DNA of 64,000 bases from the NCBI RefSeq assembly GCF_020179385.1, contig NZ_JAIBLJ010000003.1, positions 85,098 through 149,097 of the forward strand, read 5' to 3'. Below are positions 17,702 to 25,690 of this stretch, piece by piece; positions within the stretch are counted from its first letter, which is position 1; each line of letters begins with the position of its first letter. The translations under genes and the position numbers were made by a program. This DNA is from Alkalihalobacillus sp. YIM B00296. GTDB lineage: Bacteria; Bacillota; Bacilli; Bacillales; Fictibacillaceae. The notes under the pieces were generated by a model, which saw only the letters and a list, made by a program, of their open reading frames with translations, ran no database searches and had not been told where the DNA came from.

Positions 17702-19465
17702 ATGTCAGAATCAATCCTTGTTGGTCCACTTGAGAAGTTGAAAACGGATGGTGCGAAAATCGTAAAAGATGGGAATCTTGGCATTGCTGTGTTTTTTCAT
17801 GAAGGAGAGCTTCACGCTGTAGATAACCGGTGTCCTCATATGGGCTTTCCTCTACATATGGGTAGCCTTTGTGACGGAATCTTAACTTGTCACTGGCACC
17901 ATGCACGATTCGATGTAAAAAGCGGCGGGACGTTAGATCCTTGGGCGGATGATGTACCTACCTATCCTGTAGAAGTGAAGAATGGTGAAGTTTGGGTCCA
18001 CACTATACCACATCAAAAAGTCACCGTTGAGAAATTACAGCGACGCCTTCGAGAAGGCCTTGAGCAAAGTTTAAGCCTGGTAATTGCTAAAGCGGTCGTT
18101 GGATTGGTCGAGGCAGGCATAGCACCAGGTGAAATTGCCAAAGTCGGTGTTGAATTTGGTACGAAGCACCGGCAAAGCGGATGGCGATCAGGACTCACGA
18201 TCTTGACAGCAATGACGAATATCTTGCCTAAACTTGATAAAACCGGCCAGATTCTTGCGTTGTATCAGGGGGTTGTCCATGTGGCAAGGGAAAGTTCAGG
18301 GATGGGAACGCGATTCTTACTAGGCTCCCTCCCAGGGTCGGATGAAATGGAAACACAATCTGTTGAAACGTTGACGAAATGGTACCGCCATTGTGTAGAA
18401 GTCCGTGATTCACAAGGTGCAGAAAGAATTTTGCTTACCGCGATCAAATCCGGATGGTCAGAGGATCAACTAGCGGAAATGATGATGACCGCAGTTACTG
18501 ATCATTTTTATATCAATGTTGGTCATACCCTCGATTTTCATAATAAGGCCTTTGAAGTGCTGGGACATGTCGGGGATGATTACCGACCTTATGTGCTTAC
18601 ATCATTACTTCCCGGAATATCGGATGTCTCACGAAGTGAAGAATCCCACAGTTGGCAATCACCCGTGGACTTAGTCACTCCATTAAAAGAAGCTTTTGAA
18701 AAGTTGCCAGACATCATTAGCGGAAAAAGCGTGATAGATGGAGAAACGTTTGATGAAAAAGCATTGGTCGATCAATTATTGTCTGATCAACCGGTCAAAA
18801 CGGTCGATAGGATGATGGATGCCTTGGAGTCAGGAGTCACTCCGGTACGGTTATCACAGTTGGTCGCTTTGGCGGCTTCCGAAAGAATTGCACGATTTCA
18901 CACCCAAAATGATTTCAGTGATTGGATCACAGTCCTTCACACCTTTACACATGCGCATGCTGTACACCAAAGTTTAAGACGTTCTACAACGGTTGAATTG
19001 ACAAGGGCTGTTTTCCACGGTGCGATGAGCGTCTATCTCGATCGGTTCTTGAATATGCCTGCTGCTCGAAAACCTCAGCCAGTTGAAGGAATAACCGAAC
19101 CCCAAGATCCATCCGAATTGCTCAATCTCATGAACAAACAGCAACAGGTAGCAGAAAGTGCTCGTTGGGTGGTGACTTATTTGGACAGCGGCGGCGAAAA
19201 AGGAGCGCTCTTTAATACGTTGGGCCATGCCCTGTTAAGAGAGGATGCTGAGTTCCATTCATTCCAAATGTATGAAGCTGGAATTGTGGAACATGATTAC
19301 TGGGCTGAGGATGATTCGCCATTATCGGAACGAGCGCAAGAAACGCTGATCCTTGCCATTACCCGGTATTTGGCTGGGCATGCTCCCACAGCACGGGAAA
19401 TGCCACATACAGCTCGTATTGCAATGAGACTACACAAAGGTGAAAAACTTTTTGAGGAAGATTGA
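17702..19465 (+). CDS. Rieske [2Fe-2S] protein with a large C-terminal domain of unknown function
   Basis: A 587-aa protein. Residues about 1-105 form a Rieske domain with the cluster ligands CPH and, 15-17 residues on, CHWHH (CxH...CxxH). The remaining about 470 residues are predicted mostly helical. They contain many conserved-looking His and acidic residues, for example in HTFTHAHAVHQ, AVFHGAMSVYLDRF and GHALLREDAEFHSFQ, suggesting a metal site or cofactor pocket. I do not recognise this second domain with certainty; a ring-hydroxylating oxygenase alpha subunit is not supported. The start at 17702 has AAGGAGAG at 8 bases. It stands alone. An oxidoreductase or oxygenase role is inferred from the Rieske domain only. 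Confidence 0.8.
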   Translation: MSESILVGPLEKLKTDGAKIVKDGNLGIAVFFHEGELHAVDNRCPHMGFPLHMGSLCDGILTCHWHHARFDVKSGGTLDPWADDVPTYPVEVKNGEVWVHTIPHQKVTVEKLQRRLREGLEQSLSLVIAKAVVGLVEAGIAPGEIAKVGVEFGTKHRQSGWRSGLTILTAMTNILPKLDKTGQILALYQGVVHVARESSGMGTRFLLGSLPGSDEMETQSVETLTKWYRHCVEVRDSQGAERILLTAIKSGWSEDQLAEMMMTAVTDHFYINVGHTLDFHNKAFEVLGHVGDDYRPYVLTSLLPGISDVSRSEESHSWQSPVDLVTPLKEAFEKLPDIISGKSVIDGETFDEKALVDQLLSDQPVKTVDRMMDALESGVTPVRLSQLVALAASERIARFHTQNDFSDWITVLHTFTHAHAVHQSLRRSTTVELTRAVFHGAMSVYLDRFLNMPAARKPQPVEGITEPQDPSELLNLMNKQQQVAESARWVVTYLDSGGEKGALFNTLGHALLREDAEFHSFQMYEAGIVEHDYWAEDDSPLSERAQETLILAITRYLAGHAPTAREMPHTARIAMRLHKGEKLFEED

Positions 19466-19631
19466 TGTAATGAGGAAAATTCTTGGCTGATCCTGCTCAA
19501 ATTAGGTGTATGTTTACGAGACAAGTATTCAGATGCCTATTTTTAGGGTTTTTCGTCCAAATATGTAGACTATCATTTTTCATCCACATATATTGCTATT
19601 GTGTCGATTAACTTTTAGGAGGATGAAAAAT

Positions 19632-19835
19632 ATGAGTGGTAAAGGATTTGGCCATGGACGTATTTTTGCGTTGATTGTCGTTTTATTCATCTTGTTGGTG
19701 ATCATCGGAGCTACAGCATGTGGTTATGGCGGTTATGGTGGCGGTCATGGCGGTTACGGTGACGGCTATGGTGGCGGTCATGGCGGTTACGGTGGCGGCT
19801 ATGGTGGCTGCTGCGACGGAGGATATGGCTACTAA
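19632..19835 (+). CDS. YjcZ-like glycine-rich sporulation protein
   Basis: A 67-aa protein: a short polar start (MSGKGFGHG), one hydrophobic helix [16 protein letters not shown] of the kind shared by YjcZ-family small spore proteins, then a Gly/Tyr/His-rich tail of near-tandem [11 protein letters not shown] repeats with a late Cys pair. AGGAGG lies 9 bases before the ATG. YjcZ-family members are made late in sporulation; a role in the spore coat or membrane is inferred. The repetitive DNA of the tail may vary in length between strains. Confidence 0.85.
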   Translation: MSGKGFGHGRIFALIVVLFILLVIIGATACGYGGYGGGHGGYGDGYGGGHGGYGGGYGGCCDGGYGY

Positions 19836-19846
19836 AATTCTTGTTC

Positions 19847-19879
19847 AGAGGGCTTCGTTATCAGAGGTCCTCTTTTTTA
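19847..19879 (+). terminator. intrinsic terminator after the YjcZ-like gene
   Basis: Stem AGAGG / CCTCT separated by 17 bases and followed by a run of six T. Confidence 0.6.
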
Positions 19880-20017
19880 GTGGACACAGATACCCTTATT
19901 AGTTCAAAAAAACCGATGTTTTACAAAAATAGAAGACACCAGTTACCTTATTTGGTTAGCATCATAGTAAGGAACAGATGTCCTCTATTGCAAAAACATT
20001 TTTGGTCAGCCATGGAG

Positions 20018-20764
20018 TCAACGATATGTCCCCGGTATTTCACAGCCTTCCGGACCGCAATTCCCTTCCTCTTCCCGCTCTTTTTTCAACTGTGCCTGTT
20101 GCCATTCAATATCAATGGGTTCTTTGAACTTCTCGGGGTATCGGATATACCAGCGTTGTTTACGGATCAAAAAGTTATCAGGATCTAAACGGATGGCATT
20201 ATCCAATTCCTTTAGAGCTTCCTCTTTTTTACCACTATTTAAATATTCCATACCTAGCTTAAACTTCGTTTTCGTCAGTTCCATTTGCACCTTATGTTCA
20301 TTAGATTTCGGTTCATAATACGTGTCCTTAAGTTCAACTTTCTCAACCTCATTGTTTATCAGTCTTTCAATCGCTTGGACATGTTCATCTTCCCCAACCT
20401 TGAAACCTTGTTTAATAAGACGGATCGTACCCTCTTCATCTATGAAAATACCGTTTGGAACAATTTTGAAACCAAACAGATCCGAAAGGGCACTTTCCGT
20501 ATCGACTACTGTGCGGAAAGAGGTTTTATCGATATAGGGTTTGACCACCTCGGGGCCTTGCAGGTCGACCGCTACCGATAATATCTCGAAGTTTTCGTTT
20601 TCATATCTTTCATAAAATTCCTGCCATCCAGGCAGATGCTCCCTGCATCTTCACCAAGACGCCCACATGAAAATCAAAGCCTTCTTACCACGTAGATGTT
20701 CAGTTGAATAGGCTTTGCCATCCATGTCTGTAAGTGTAACCGATGGCATTTTTTTCAGTAACAT
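20018..20764 (-). pseudogene. thioredoxin-like (TlpA-type) protein with TPR segment, interrupted by an in-frame TGA at the redox site
   Basis: One continuous minus-strand reading frame from the ATG at 20764 to 20018 (248 codons), broken only by TGA at 20653-20651 (codon 38). Before it: MLLKKMPSVTLTDMDGKAYS and the thioredoxin strand ALIFMWASW. After it: RCREHLPGWQEFY, then VVDTESALSDLFGF and IVPNGIFIDEEGTIR (the cis-Pro loop region). A TPR-like segment follows (LGMEYLNSGKKEEALKELDNAI), then a Cys-containing tail. The TGA falls exactly where the first redox Cys after WASW is expected. Simplest reading: a nonsense lesion. Selenocysteine is the alternative, discussed as a finding. No strong ribosome site is seen for a downstream restart, so expression of the C-terminal part alone is doubtful. 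Confidence 0.8.
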
Positions 20765-20917
20765 GTGATCACTCCTTCCGTTCTCTATAAATATTTATAA
20801 AATTATAAAAAATTAAAATCTTTATGGAAATTGAAACATATACTGAATGTAATATCAACTAATCATTCTTGAACCTGTAAAAATAAGACAGGTTCTAATT
20901 CGAAAGGAGTGATGCCT

Positions 20918-21244
20918 ATGAAAAATGTCCCTAATTACGGCGAGTTCTATCAGAGATCATTAGTATTGATTGGTAAAGATGACTCCCTATCCGTGCAGGA
21001 AAAATCGAAGTGTGAAATTTATACCCACTGGCTCATTGCACTTGAAGGAACTGAACTGGATAAAGTAACGGGTGCATATCAATGGAATGTCTTTGTGTTT
21101 CCTTCCAAAAAATGCGGGGGATTCAACTACTATCAACCATTTTATGTATCTGAATACTTCCAATCGATTCATGAAGCTATTGATTACACCATACAGCTCG
21201 AACAGAAGGCAAAAGAAGATCAATTATGTCAGATTGCCAATTAA
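20918..21244 (+). CDS. conserved hypothetical protein, 108 aa
   Basis: Not recognised. The protein is soluble, mixed charge, rich in aromatic residues (PNYGEFYQRS, GGFNYYQPFYVSEYF), and ends in a helix with Glu/Lys. Coding is supported by AAGGAG 8 bases before the ATG at 20918, good codon usage and an intrinsic terminator directly after the stop. It stands alone between two minus-strand units. Confidence 0.7.
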   Translation: MKNVPNYGEFYQRSLVLIGKDDSLSVQEKSKCEIYTHWLIALEGTELDKVTGAYQWNVFVFPSKKCGGFNYYQPFYVSEYFQSIHEAIDYTIQLEQKAKEDQLCQIAN

Positions 21245-21279
21245 AAGAGAAAAAAATCGAACTGATTTTCTCTCTTTTT
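21243..21279 (+). terminator. intrinsic terminator
   Basis: Stem AGAGAAAA / TTTTCTCT with a 12-base loop followed by five T, directly after the stop of the 108-aa protein gene. Confidence 0.8.
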
Positions 21280-21370
21280 GATCACATATGTGAAACAATG
21301 TACAAAGTTAGACGGATACATAACCCTCCATGAGTCCTCGTTCATACCTCATATTTCTTTCTCTATGAAC

Positions 21371-21450
21371 GCTCTATACGGACATTCGAGTACGAAAAAC
21401 CGGATGAAAGTGCTCTATAAATACTCTATACGGACAATTGAGCACGATGA
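21371..21450. repeat. two-unit direct repeat, 52-bp period
   Basis: The segment CTCTATACGGACA..GAG.AC starting at 21371 recurs at 21423 with a few changes. No gene covers it. The flanks at 21280-21540 hold no other recognisable feature. A similar two-unit arrangement with a 51-bp period is at 40818-40919. Confidence 0.6.
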
Positions 21451-21537
21451 ACCTGGGAGACCGCAACACATAATTGCCTCGTGTGACTGTTTTTGCTGGT
21501 TCGAATGAGCTGCATTAACCTAACTGCACTCTGTACA

Positions 21538-21577
21538 AAATAAAACATGTGAGAACCGGATGCTCGCTCTCACATGT
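21538..21577 (-). terminator. intrinsic terminator of the fixABCX operon
   Basis: Minus-strand perfect 10-bp stem ACATGTGAGA / TCTCACATGT with a 13-base loop followed by TTTATTTTG, 7 bases beyond the fixX stop. Confidence 0.88.
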
Positions 21578-21583
21578 CTCCCC

Positions 21584-21883
21584 CTACCCCAACCTGAAGA
21601 TGATTCCGTGACCGCCTTTCGGATAGACCCAGTCGATGTTTTCGTGCGGACATCCGATCCGGCAGCTTCCGCATTCGTGACAGCCTTCATAACCGATATG
21701 CATCCTGATGTCTTCCCATTTGTAGATTTCAGCTGGGCAGAAAATCGTACAAATTTTATCGGGGCAATCGGTCATGCAGATTTCTGGATTTTTTACATGA
21801 AGATGGGATTTCGTATCAGCGTTGAAACGGACAAGGTATTGTTTTTCCTCGATTGACTGTCCCTTTTTCTTCTCTTCACTCAT
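21584..21883 (-). CDS. fixX: ferredoxin-like protein FixX
   Basis: A 99-aa ferredoxin that works with the FixC flavoprotein to pass electrons from the FixAB electron-transfer flavoprotein to the quinone pool. Two cysteine groups are visible, CMTDCPDKICTIFCP and CHECGSCRIGCP, as in ETF-quinone oxidoreductase ferredoxins. The start at 21883 overlaps the fixC stop by 1 base (TAATG). It is the last gene of the operon and is followed by a strong terminator. Confidence 0.93.
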   Translation of the reverse strand: MSEEKKKGQSIEEKQYLVRFNADTKSHLHVKNPEICMTDCPDKICTIFCPAEIYKWEDIRMHIGYEGCHECGSCRIGCPHENIDWVYPKGGHGIIFRLG

Positions 21884-23178
21884 TATTTCATCACCTTCCA
21901 AGCCCGATAAGCGTCTCGAGCAATTTTGATTTTCTCCCGAGGTGACCCGATGTCCTTCCAGATTTTCTTTTGTTTTTCCCATTTTGATTTTCCATCTACA
22001 GTGAACATTTGACTTGCAGCACGGTTCATCATTGGGATATATTGATCGAAGTACTGTGGGAATTTATCGAAGTGATGGGTAGAATCTTTATATTTTTTCA
22101 TATCTTGACCTACGAAACTATTCATCAATTTTACACGGTACCGGTCCAACAACGCCTCTGAAAAATCACCAGCTTGCATGGCTAACAGAATCGTTTCCGC
22201 AGCAATACGTCCCGATGTCATGGCAAGGTTGGAACCTTCACGGTGGATGGCATTGACAAGCTGAGCGGCATCTCCAACAACAATTACACCATTTCCGACA
22301 ACCTTCCCCATCGATTTGTAACCGCCTTCGGGAATGAGGTGAGCCAAATATTCCTGCTGCTCGCTGCCCTGTAGATAAGGGCGGATCATCGGATGATTCT
22401 TAACATATTCCAAAAGTTCATATGGTCTGATTTTATGCTTGATGAGCCCGGATAATAACGTACCCACTCCTATGCTTAACGAGTCTTTATTCGTATAGAG
22501 GAAACCGGTCCCGAGGATTCCATTGGTCGCATCACCGAACAACTCGATTGTACATCCCTGGTTCGGTTCAAGGTTGAACCGGTCTTCGATAATTTTTTTA
22601 TCTAGTTTTAAAATTTCCATTGTTGCAAGGGCGACTTCATCTGGTCTGTACTCTTTATGAAAACCGAGTGATTTGGCCAATAATGAATTGACACCGTCAG
22701 CAAGAACCACAACATCAGCATATACCTCACCATCAGGGCGATCCGTCTGGACACCGACCACCCTTCCCTCTTCAACGATACATTCTGTTACCACTGTTTC
22801 ATTGATGAGTAAAGCGCCTTGTTCGACAGCTTTGGAAGCAAACCACTGATCGAACTTAGCACGCAATACGGTAAAATTGTTGTAAGGTTCCTTCCCCCAT
22901 TCCATACCTTTATATCCGAATGTGACGGCGGATTCTTTATCCATCATCATGAATCGCTGTTCGACGATCGGACGTTCTAAAGGAGCCTCTTTATAGAATC
23001 CTGGGATGACGTCCTCCATCATTTGTCGATAGAGGACACCCCCCATGACGTTTTTGGAGCCTGGATATTCCCCGCGTTCTATGAGGACCACCTTTGCCCC
23101 GCCTTTGGCAAGCTCATACGCACAGGCGATTCCGGCTGGGCCTGCTCCGACAACGATGCAATCAAACCTCTCCGACAT
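21883..23178 (-). CDS. fixC: FAD-dependent ETF-quinone oxidoreductase-like protein FixC
   Basis: A 431-aa flavoprotein with an N-terminal FAD-binding Rossmann motif (VVGAGPAGIACAYELAKGG) and the second FAD motif NGVIVVGDAAQLVNAI. It belongs to the geranylgeranyl reductase/ETF-QO superfamily. With FixX it is expected to carry electrons from FixAB into the menaquinone pool. It overlaps fixB by 17 bases and fixX by 1. Confidence 0.93.
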   Translation of the reverse strand: MSERFDCIVVGAGPAGIACAYELAKGGAKVVLIERGEYPGSKNVMGGVLYRQMMEDVIPGFYKEAPLERPIVEQRFMMMDKESAVTFGYKGMEWGKEPYNNFTVLRAKFDQWFASKAVEQGALLINETVVTECIVEEGRVVGVQTDRPDGEVYADVVVLADGVNSLLAKSLGFHKEYRPDEVALATMEILKLDKKIIEDRFNLEPNQGCTIELFGDATNGILGTGFLYTNKDSLSIGVGTLLSGLIKHKIRPYELLEYVKNHPMIRPYLQGSEQQEYLAHLIPEGGYKSMGKVVGNGVIVVGDAAQLVNAIHREGSNLAMTSGRIAAETILLAMQAGDFSEALLDRYRVKLMNSFVGQDMKKYKDSTHHFDKFPQYFDQYIPMMNRAASQMFTVDGKSKWEKQKKIWKDIGSPREKIKIARDAYRAWKVMK

Positions 23179-24199
23179 GGTTGACCTCCTCTTTTGCTAT
23201 AGCTCGACTGAATTGTTCAACTAAAAGTGGTATGATTTCGAAGGCGTCCCCGACGATTCCATAGTGGCAAGCTTCGAAAATCGGAGCATCAGGGTCTTTA
23301 TTGATCGCAATGATCATAGTGGAGTTTTTCATTCCCACAAGGTGTTGAATCGCCCCGGAGATGCCGATTGCAAAATATATCTTTGGTGTAACGGTGACCC
23401 CTGTCTGACCAACCTGATGATGATGCTCGATCCACCCAGCTTCGACGACATCCCGACTGGCGCCGACAGCTCCTCCCAGGGTCTCTGCCAATCGGTGGAT
23501 CAGCTGGAATCCTTCAGCACTTCCCAACCCTTTACCACCTGCGACAATGATGTCAGCTTCGTCTATCCTGACTTTTTTTGTGGTTGCCTGAACGATTTCC
23601 AACACCTTCGTCCGGATATCGTCTTCTTTTATATCAATCTGTTCTTCTATCAATTTCCCTGTCCTTCCAGGCTCCTTTTCCAGTGCTTTCATAACTTTTG
23701 GTCTTACGGTAGCCATTTGTGGACGGTATTTTTTACAAAGGATCGTCGCCATGATGTTCCCACCGAATGCAGGTCTGCTGGCAAGTAACAAGCCCGTATC
23801 TTCTTCGACATCCAATTCCGTCGTATCAGCGGTTAGTCCAGTCGGGAGATCAGTTGCTACTGCGCTTGCCAGGTCTTTGCCGGTGGAAGTAGCCCCGAAT
23901 AGAATGATTTCAGGCTTATATGTTTCACAACAATGCAGGAGTGCTTTCATATAGGATTCAGTACGATAATCCTTGAAAATCGATTGGTCGTAAACATAGA
24001 CGACATCTGCTCCATACTCAAATACAGTTGAGGCAAGAGTTGTCACTTGACTGCCGATGATCACACCAGCAAGCTCTACCCCCCGTTTATCGGCCAACTG
24101 CCTTCCAGCTCCTAACAACTCTACGGATACGGGGGCGATTGTACTTTCCTGTTCCTCTATAAAAACCCATACGCCATGATACTCATCGAGGTTCATCAT
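23162..24199 (-). CDS. fixB: electron transfer flavoprotein alpha subunit FixB
   Basis: A 345-aa ETF alpha-type protein. The C-terminal FAD-binding domain is clear (VAGGKGLGSAEGFQLI, GASRDVVEAGWIEHHHQVGQTG, YFAIGISGAIQHLVGM). With FixA it forms the heterodimeric ETF. The ATG at 24199 overlaps the fixA stop (ATGA). In many bacteria FixABCX bifurcates electrons between ferredoxin/flavodoxin and quinone; the donor in this organism is not visible. Confidence 0.93.
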   Translation of the reverse strand: MMNLDEYHGVWVFIEEQESTIAPVSVELLGAGRQLADKRGVELAGVIIGSQVTTLASTVFEYGADVVYVYDQSIFKDYRTESYMKALLHCCETYKPEIILFGATSTGKDLASAVATDLPTGLTADTTELDVEEDTGLLLASRPAFGGNIMATILCKKYRPQMATVRPKVMKALEKEPGRTGKLIEEQIDIKEDDIRTKVLEIVQATTKKVRIDEADIIVAGGKGLGSAEGFQLIHRLAETLGGAVGASRDVVEAGWIEHHHQVGQTGVTVTPKIYFAIGISGAIQHLVGMKNSTMIIAINKDPDAPIFEACHYGIVGDAFEIIPLLVEQFSRAIAKEEVNHVGEV

Positions 24200-25023
24200 G
24201 ATCCCCCTTTCGCTTGAAATAATTCTTTCTTTTCTAAAATGACCGAGAGAATTTGATCAACTTGATCGTCTGGACTCCCCTCCAACATTTTTCCACCTTC
24301 AGGTTTTGGGGGTGCCCAGACTTTTGCAACAATGGTTGGGGAACCTTTCAATCCGAGCTGTTTGATGTCCACATCTTCCAGATCATCGACTGACCAGATC
24401 ACAGGATCGTACCTGGCAGCTTTGATCATATTCGGGAATGAGGAGTAAGGAACTTCATTGATTTCTTTTTCAACCGATAGTAAGCATGGAAGGGTTGATT
24501 GGATCACTTCATGGCCGTCTTCAATCTTACGGTGAACGATGATATGTCCCTCTTCTTGATGAACAGCCTCTACTTTTTTCACCGATGTGAGCGGTGGAAT
24601 ATCCAAACGTCGCGCGATACCGGGTCCAACTTGTCCAGTATCACCATCAATGGTCATTTTTCCGCATAAAATGAGATCCACTGGTCTGATTTTCTGGATC
24701 TTATCCAAAGCTTTGGTAAGGGCATAGCTGGTCGCGAGTGTATCCGCTCCCGCAAACCTTCGATCTGAGATCATATACCCCTCATCTGCCCCGATTTCGA
24801 TGCATTTCTTGATAGCTTTAACTGCTGGGGGCGGCCCCATTGTCAAAACCGAAACGATTCCGCCATACTTCTTTTTAATCCGTACCGCTTCCTCAACGGC
24901 ATGTGCATCATAAGGATTCAAAATCGCAGGTGCACTTGCCCGATCCATTGTGTTCGTCTTAGGATTCATCTTGATGATTTTCGTATCAGGCACTTGCTTG
25001 ATGCAAGCGACGATATGAAGCAT
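24196..25023 (-). CDS. fixA: electron transfer flavoprotein beta subunit FixA
   Basis: A 275-aa ETF beta-type protein starting MLHIVACIKQVPDT, with the NPYDAHAVEEAVRIK and DGDTGQVGPGIARRL segments of the FixA/EtfB family (nucleotide-binding half). It is the first gene of fixABCX, with AGGAG upstream of the ATG. The arrangement as a complete four-gene set, rather than the plain etfBA pair, points to quinone-linked or bifurcating electron transfer. Confidence 0.93.
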   Translation of the reverse strand: MLHIVACIKQVPDTKIIKMNPKTNTMDRASAPAILNPYDAHAVEEAVRIKKKYGGIVSVLTMGPPPAVKAIKKCIEIGADEGYMISDRRFAGADTLATSYALTKALDKIQKIRPVDLILCGKMTIDGDTGQVGPGIARRLDIPPLTSVKKVEAVHQEEGHIIVHRKIEDGHEVIQSTLPCLLSVEKEINEVPYSSFPNMIKAARYDPVIWSVDDLEDVDIKQLGLKGSPTIVAKVWAPPKPEGGKMLEGSPDDQVDQILSVILEKKELFQAKGGS

Positions 25024-25213
25024 TTGACACCTCTCCTTTACTACGAAAATCGCTTTTTTGTAAAATGCTTAGTTCGCCTATTTACTCCTACTATATTGAA
25101 GGATATGAAGATAAATGCTGATTTTTAATAAGAATCTCCTATAATGTCCTATTTTTATAAACCCATCCAGAGGATGTAAGAATGGTAGATTAAAATATGC
25201 CCTTCATAATATT

Positions 25214-25241
25214 TTGAACTTTCAAATAACTATTGTATAAT
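25214..25241 (+). promoter_or_regulatory. sigma-A promoter of the symporter operon
   Basis: TTGAAC at 25214-25219 and a perfect TATAAT at 25236-25241 with a 16-base spacer, about 60 bases upstream of the first ribosome site. Confidence 0.75.
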
Positions 25242-25303
25242 TTCTAGTAAATAAAGAAATGTTAGGGCTTTCATGTCGATATGTTGCTTAAAGGGGGTGA
25301 TTG

Positions 25304-25363
25304 ATGGAAAGTCTGGAATCATGGTATCAGTCCTTTTTGTCACGGAACGATGTATGGAGGTGA
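25304..25363 (+). CDS. 19-codon ORF upstream of the DUF4212 gene
   Basis: A short frame encoding MESLESWYQSFLSRNDVWR. It has a strong ribosome site (AAAGGGGGTGATTG) before its ATG, and its last codons and stop (TGG AGG TGA) form the ribosome site of the next gene. This layout suggests translational coupling or a real micro-protein. No homologue is known to me, so function is open. Confidence 0.6.
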   Translation: MESLESWYQSFLSRNDVWR

Positions 25364-25369
25364 AATATC

Positions 25370-25690
25370 ATGAAAGAAACACAGCAGGATTTGACACGAA
25401 AGCAGAAAGAATATTGGAAGAAAAATACGCGATTGATCCGAGTTTTACTCGTAATCTGGGCACTTGTTTCTTTAGTCGCTGCGATTATCCTTGCAAAACC
25501 TCTTAGTGGTATACAATTCTTTGGTATTCCATTATCATTTTGGTTTGCCCAACAAGGATCGATCATCATTTTCTTATTTTTAATTTTTTATTATGCGATA
25601 AGGATGGATAAACTGGATAAGGAATATGACGTCCAAGAAGTGATTTTGACGGAAGAACCCTCATCTAAGGACAAGGGGGTATCGACATGA
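25370..25690 (+). CDS. DUF4212 small subunit of a sodium:solute symporter
   Basis: A 106-aa protein with two hydrophobic helices (LIRVLLVIWALVSLVAAI and IIFLFLIFYYAIRM) and the start motif YWKKNTRLI typical of DUF4212. This family is found almost always next to VC2705-type sodium:solute symporters and is regarded as their small subunit. The ATG follows GGAGGTGA; the stop overlaps the large-subunit ATG by 4 bases. Confidence 0.9.
   Translation: MKETQQDLTRKQKEYWKKNTRLIRVLLVIWALVSLVAAIILAKPLSGIQFFGIPLSFWFAQQGSIIIFLFLIFYYAIRMDKLDKEYDVQEVILTEEPSSKDKGVST

Noticed and set aside
19720-19830. Glycine-rich tandem repeat as a CRISPR or microsatellite array
   Set aside because: It is coding sequence for the [11 protein letters not shown] tail of the YjcZ-like protein; no spacer structure.
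21278-21508. Plus-strand frame across the 52-bp repeats
   Set aside because: Covers a repeat region, no ribosome site.
23264-23788. Plus-strand open frame of 174 codons opposite fixB
   Set aside because: Shadow of fixB, which has clear ETF motifs.
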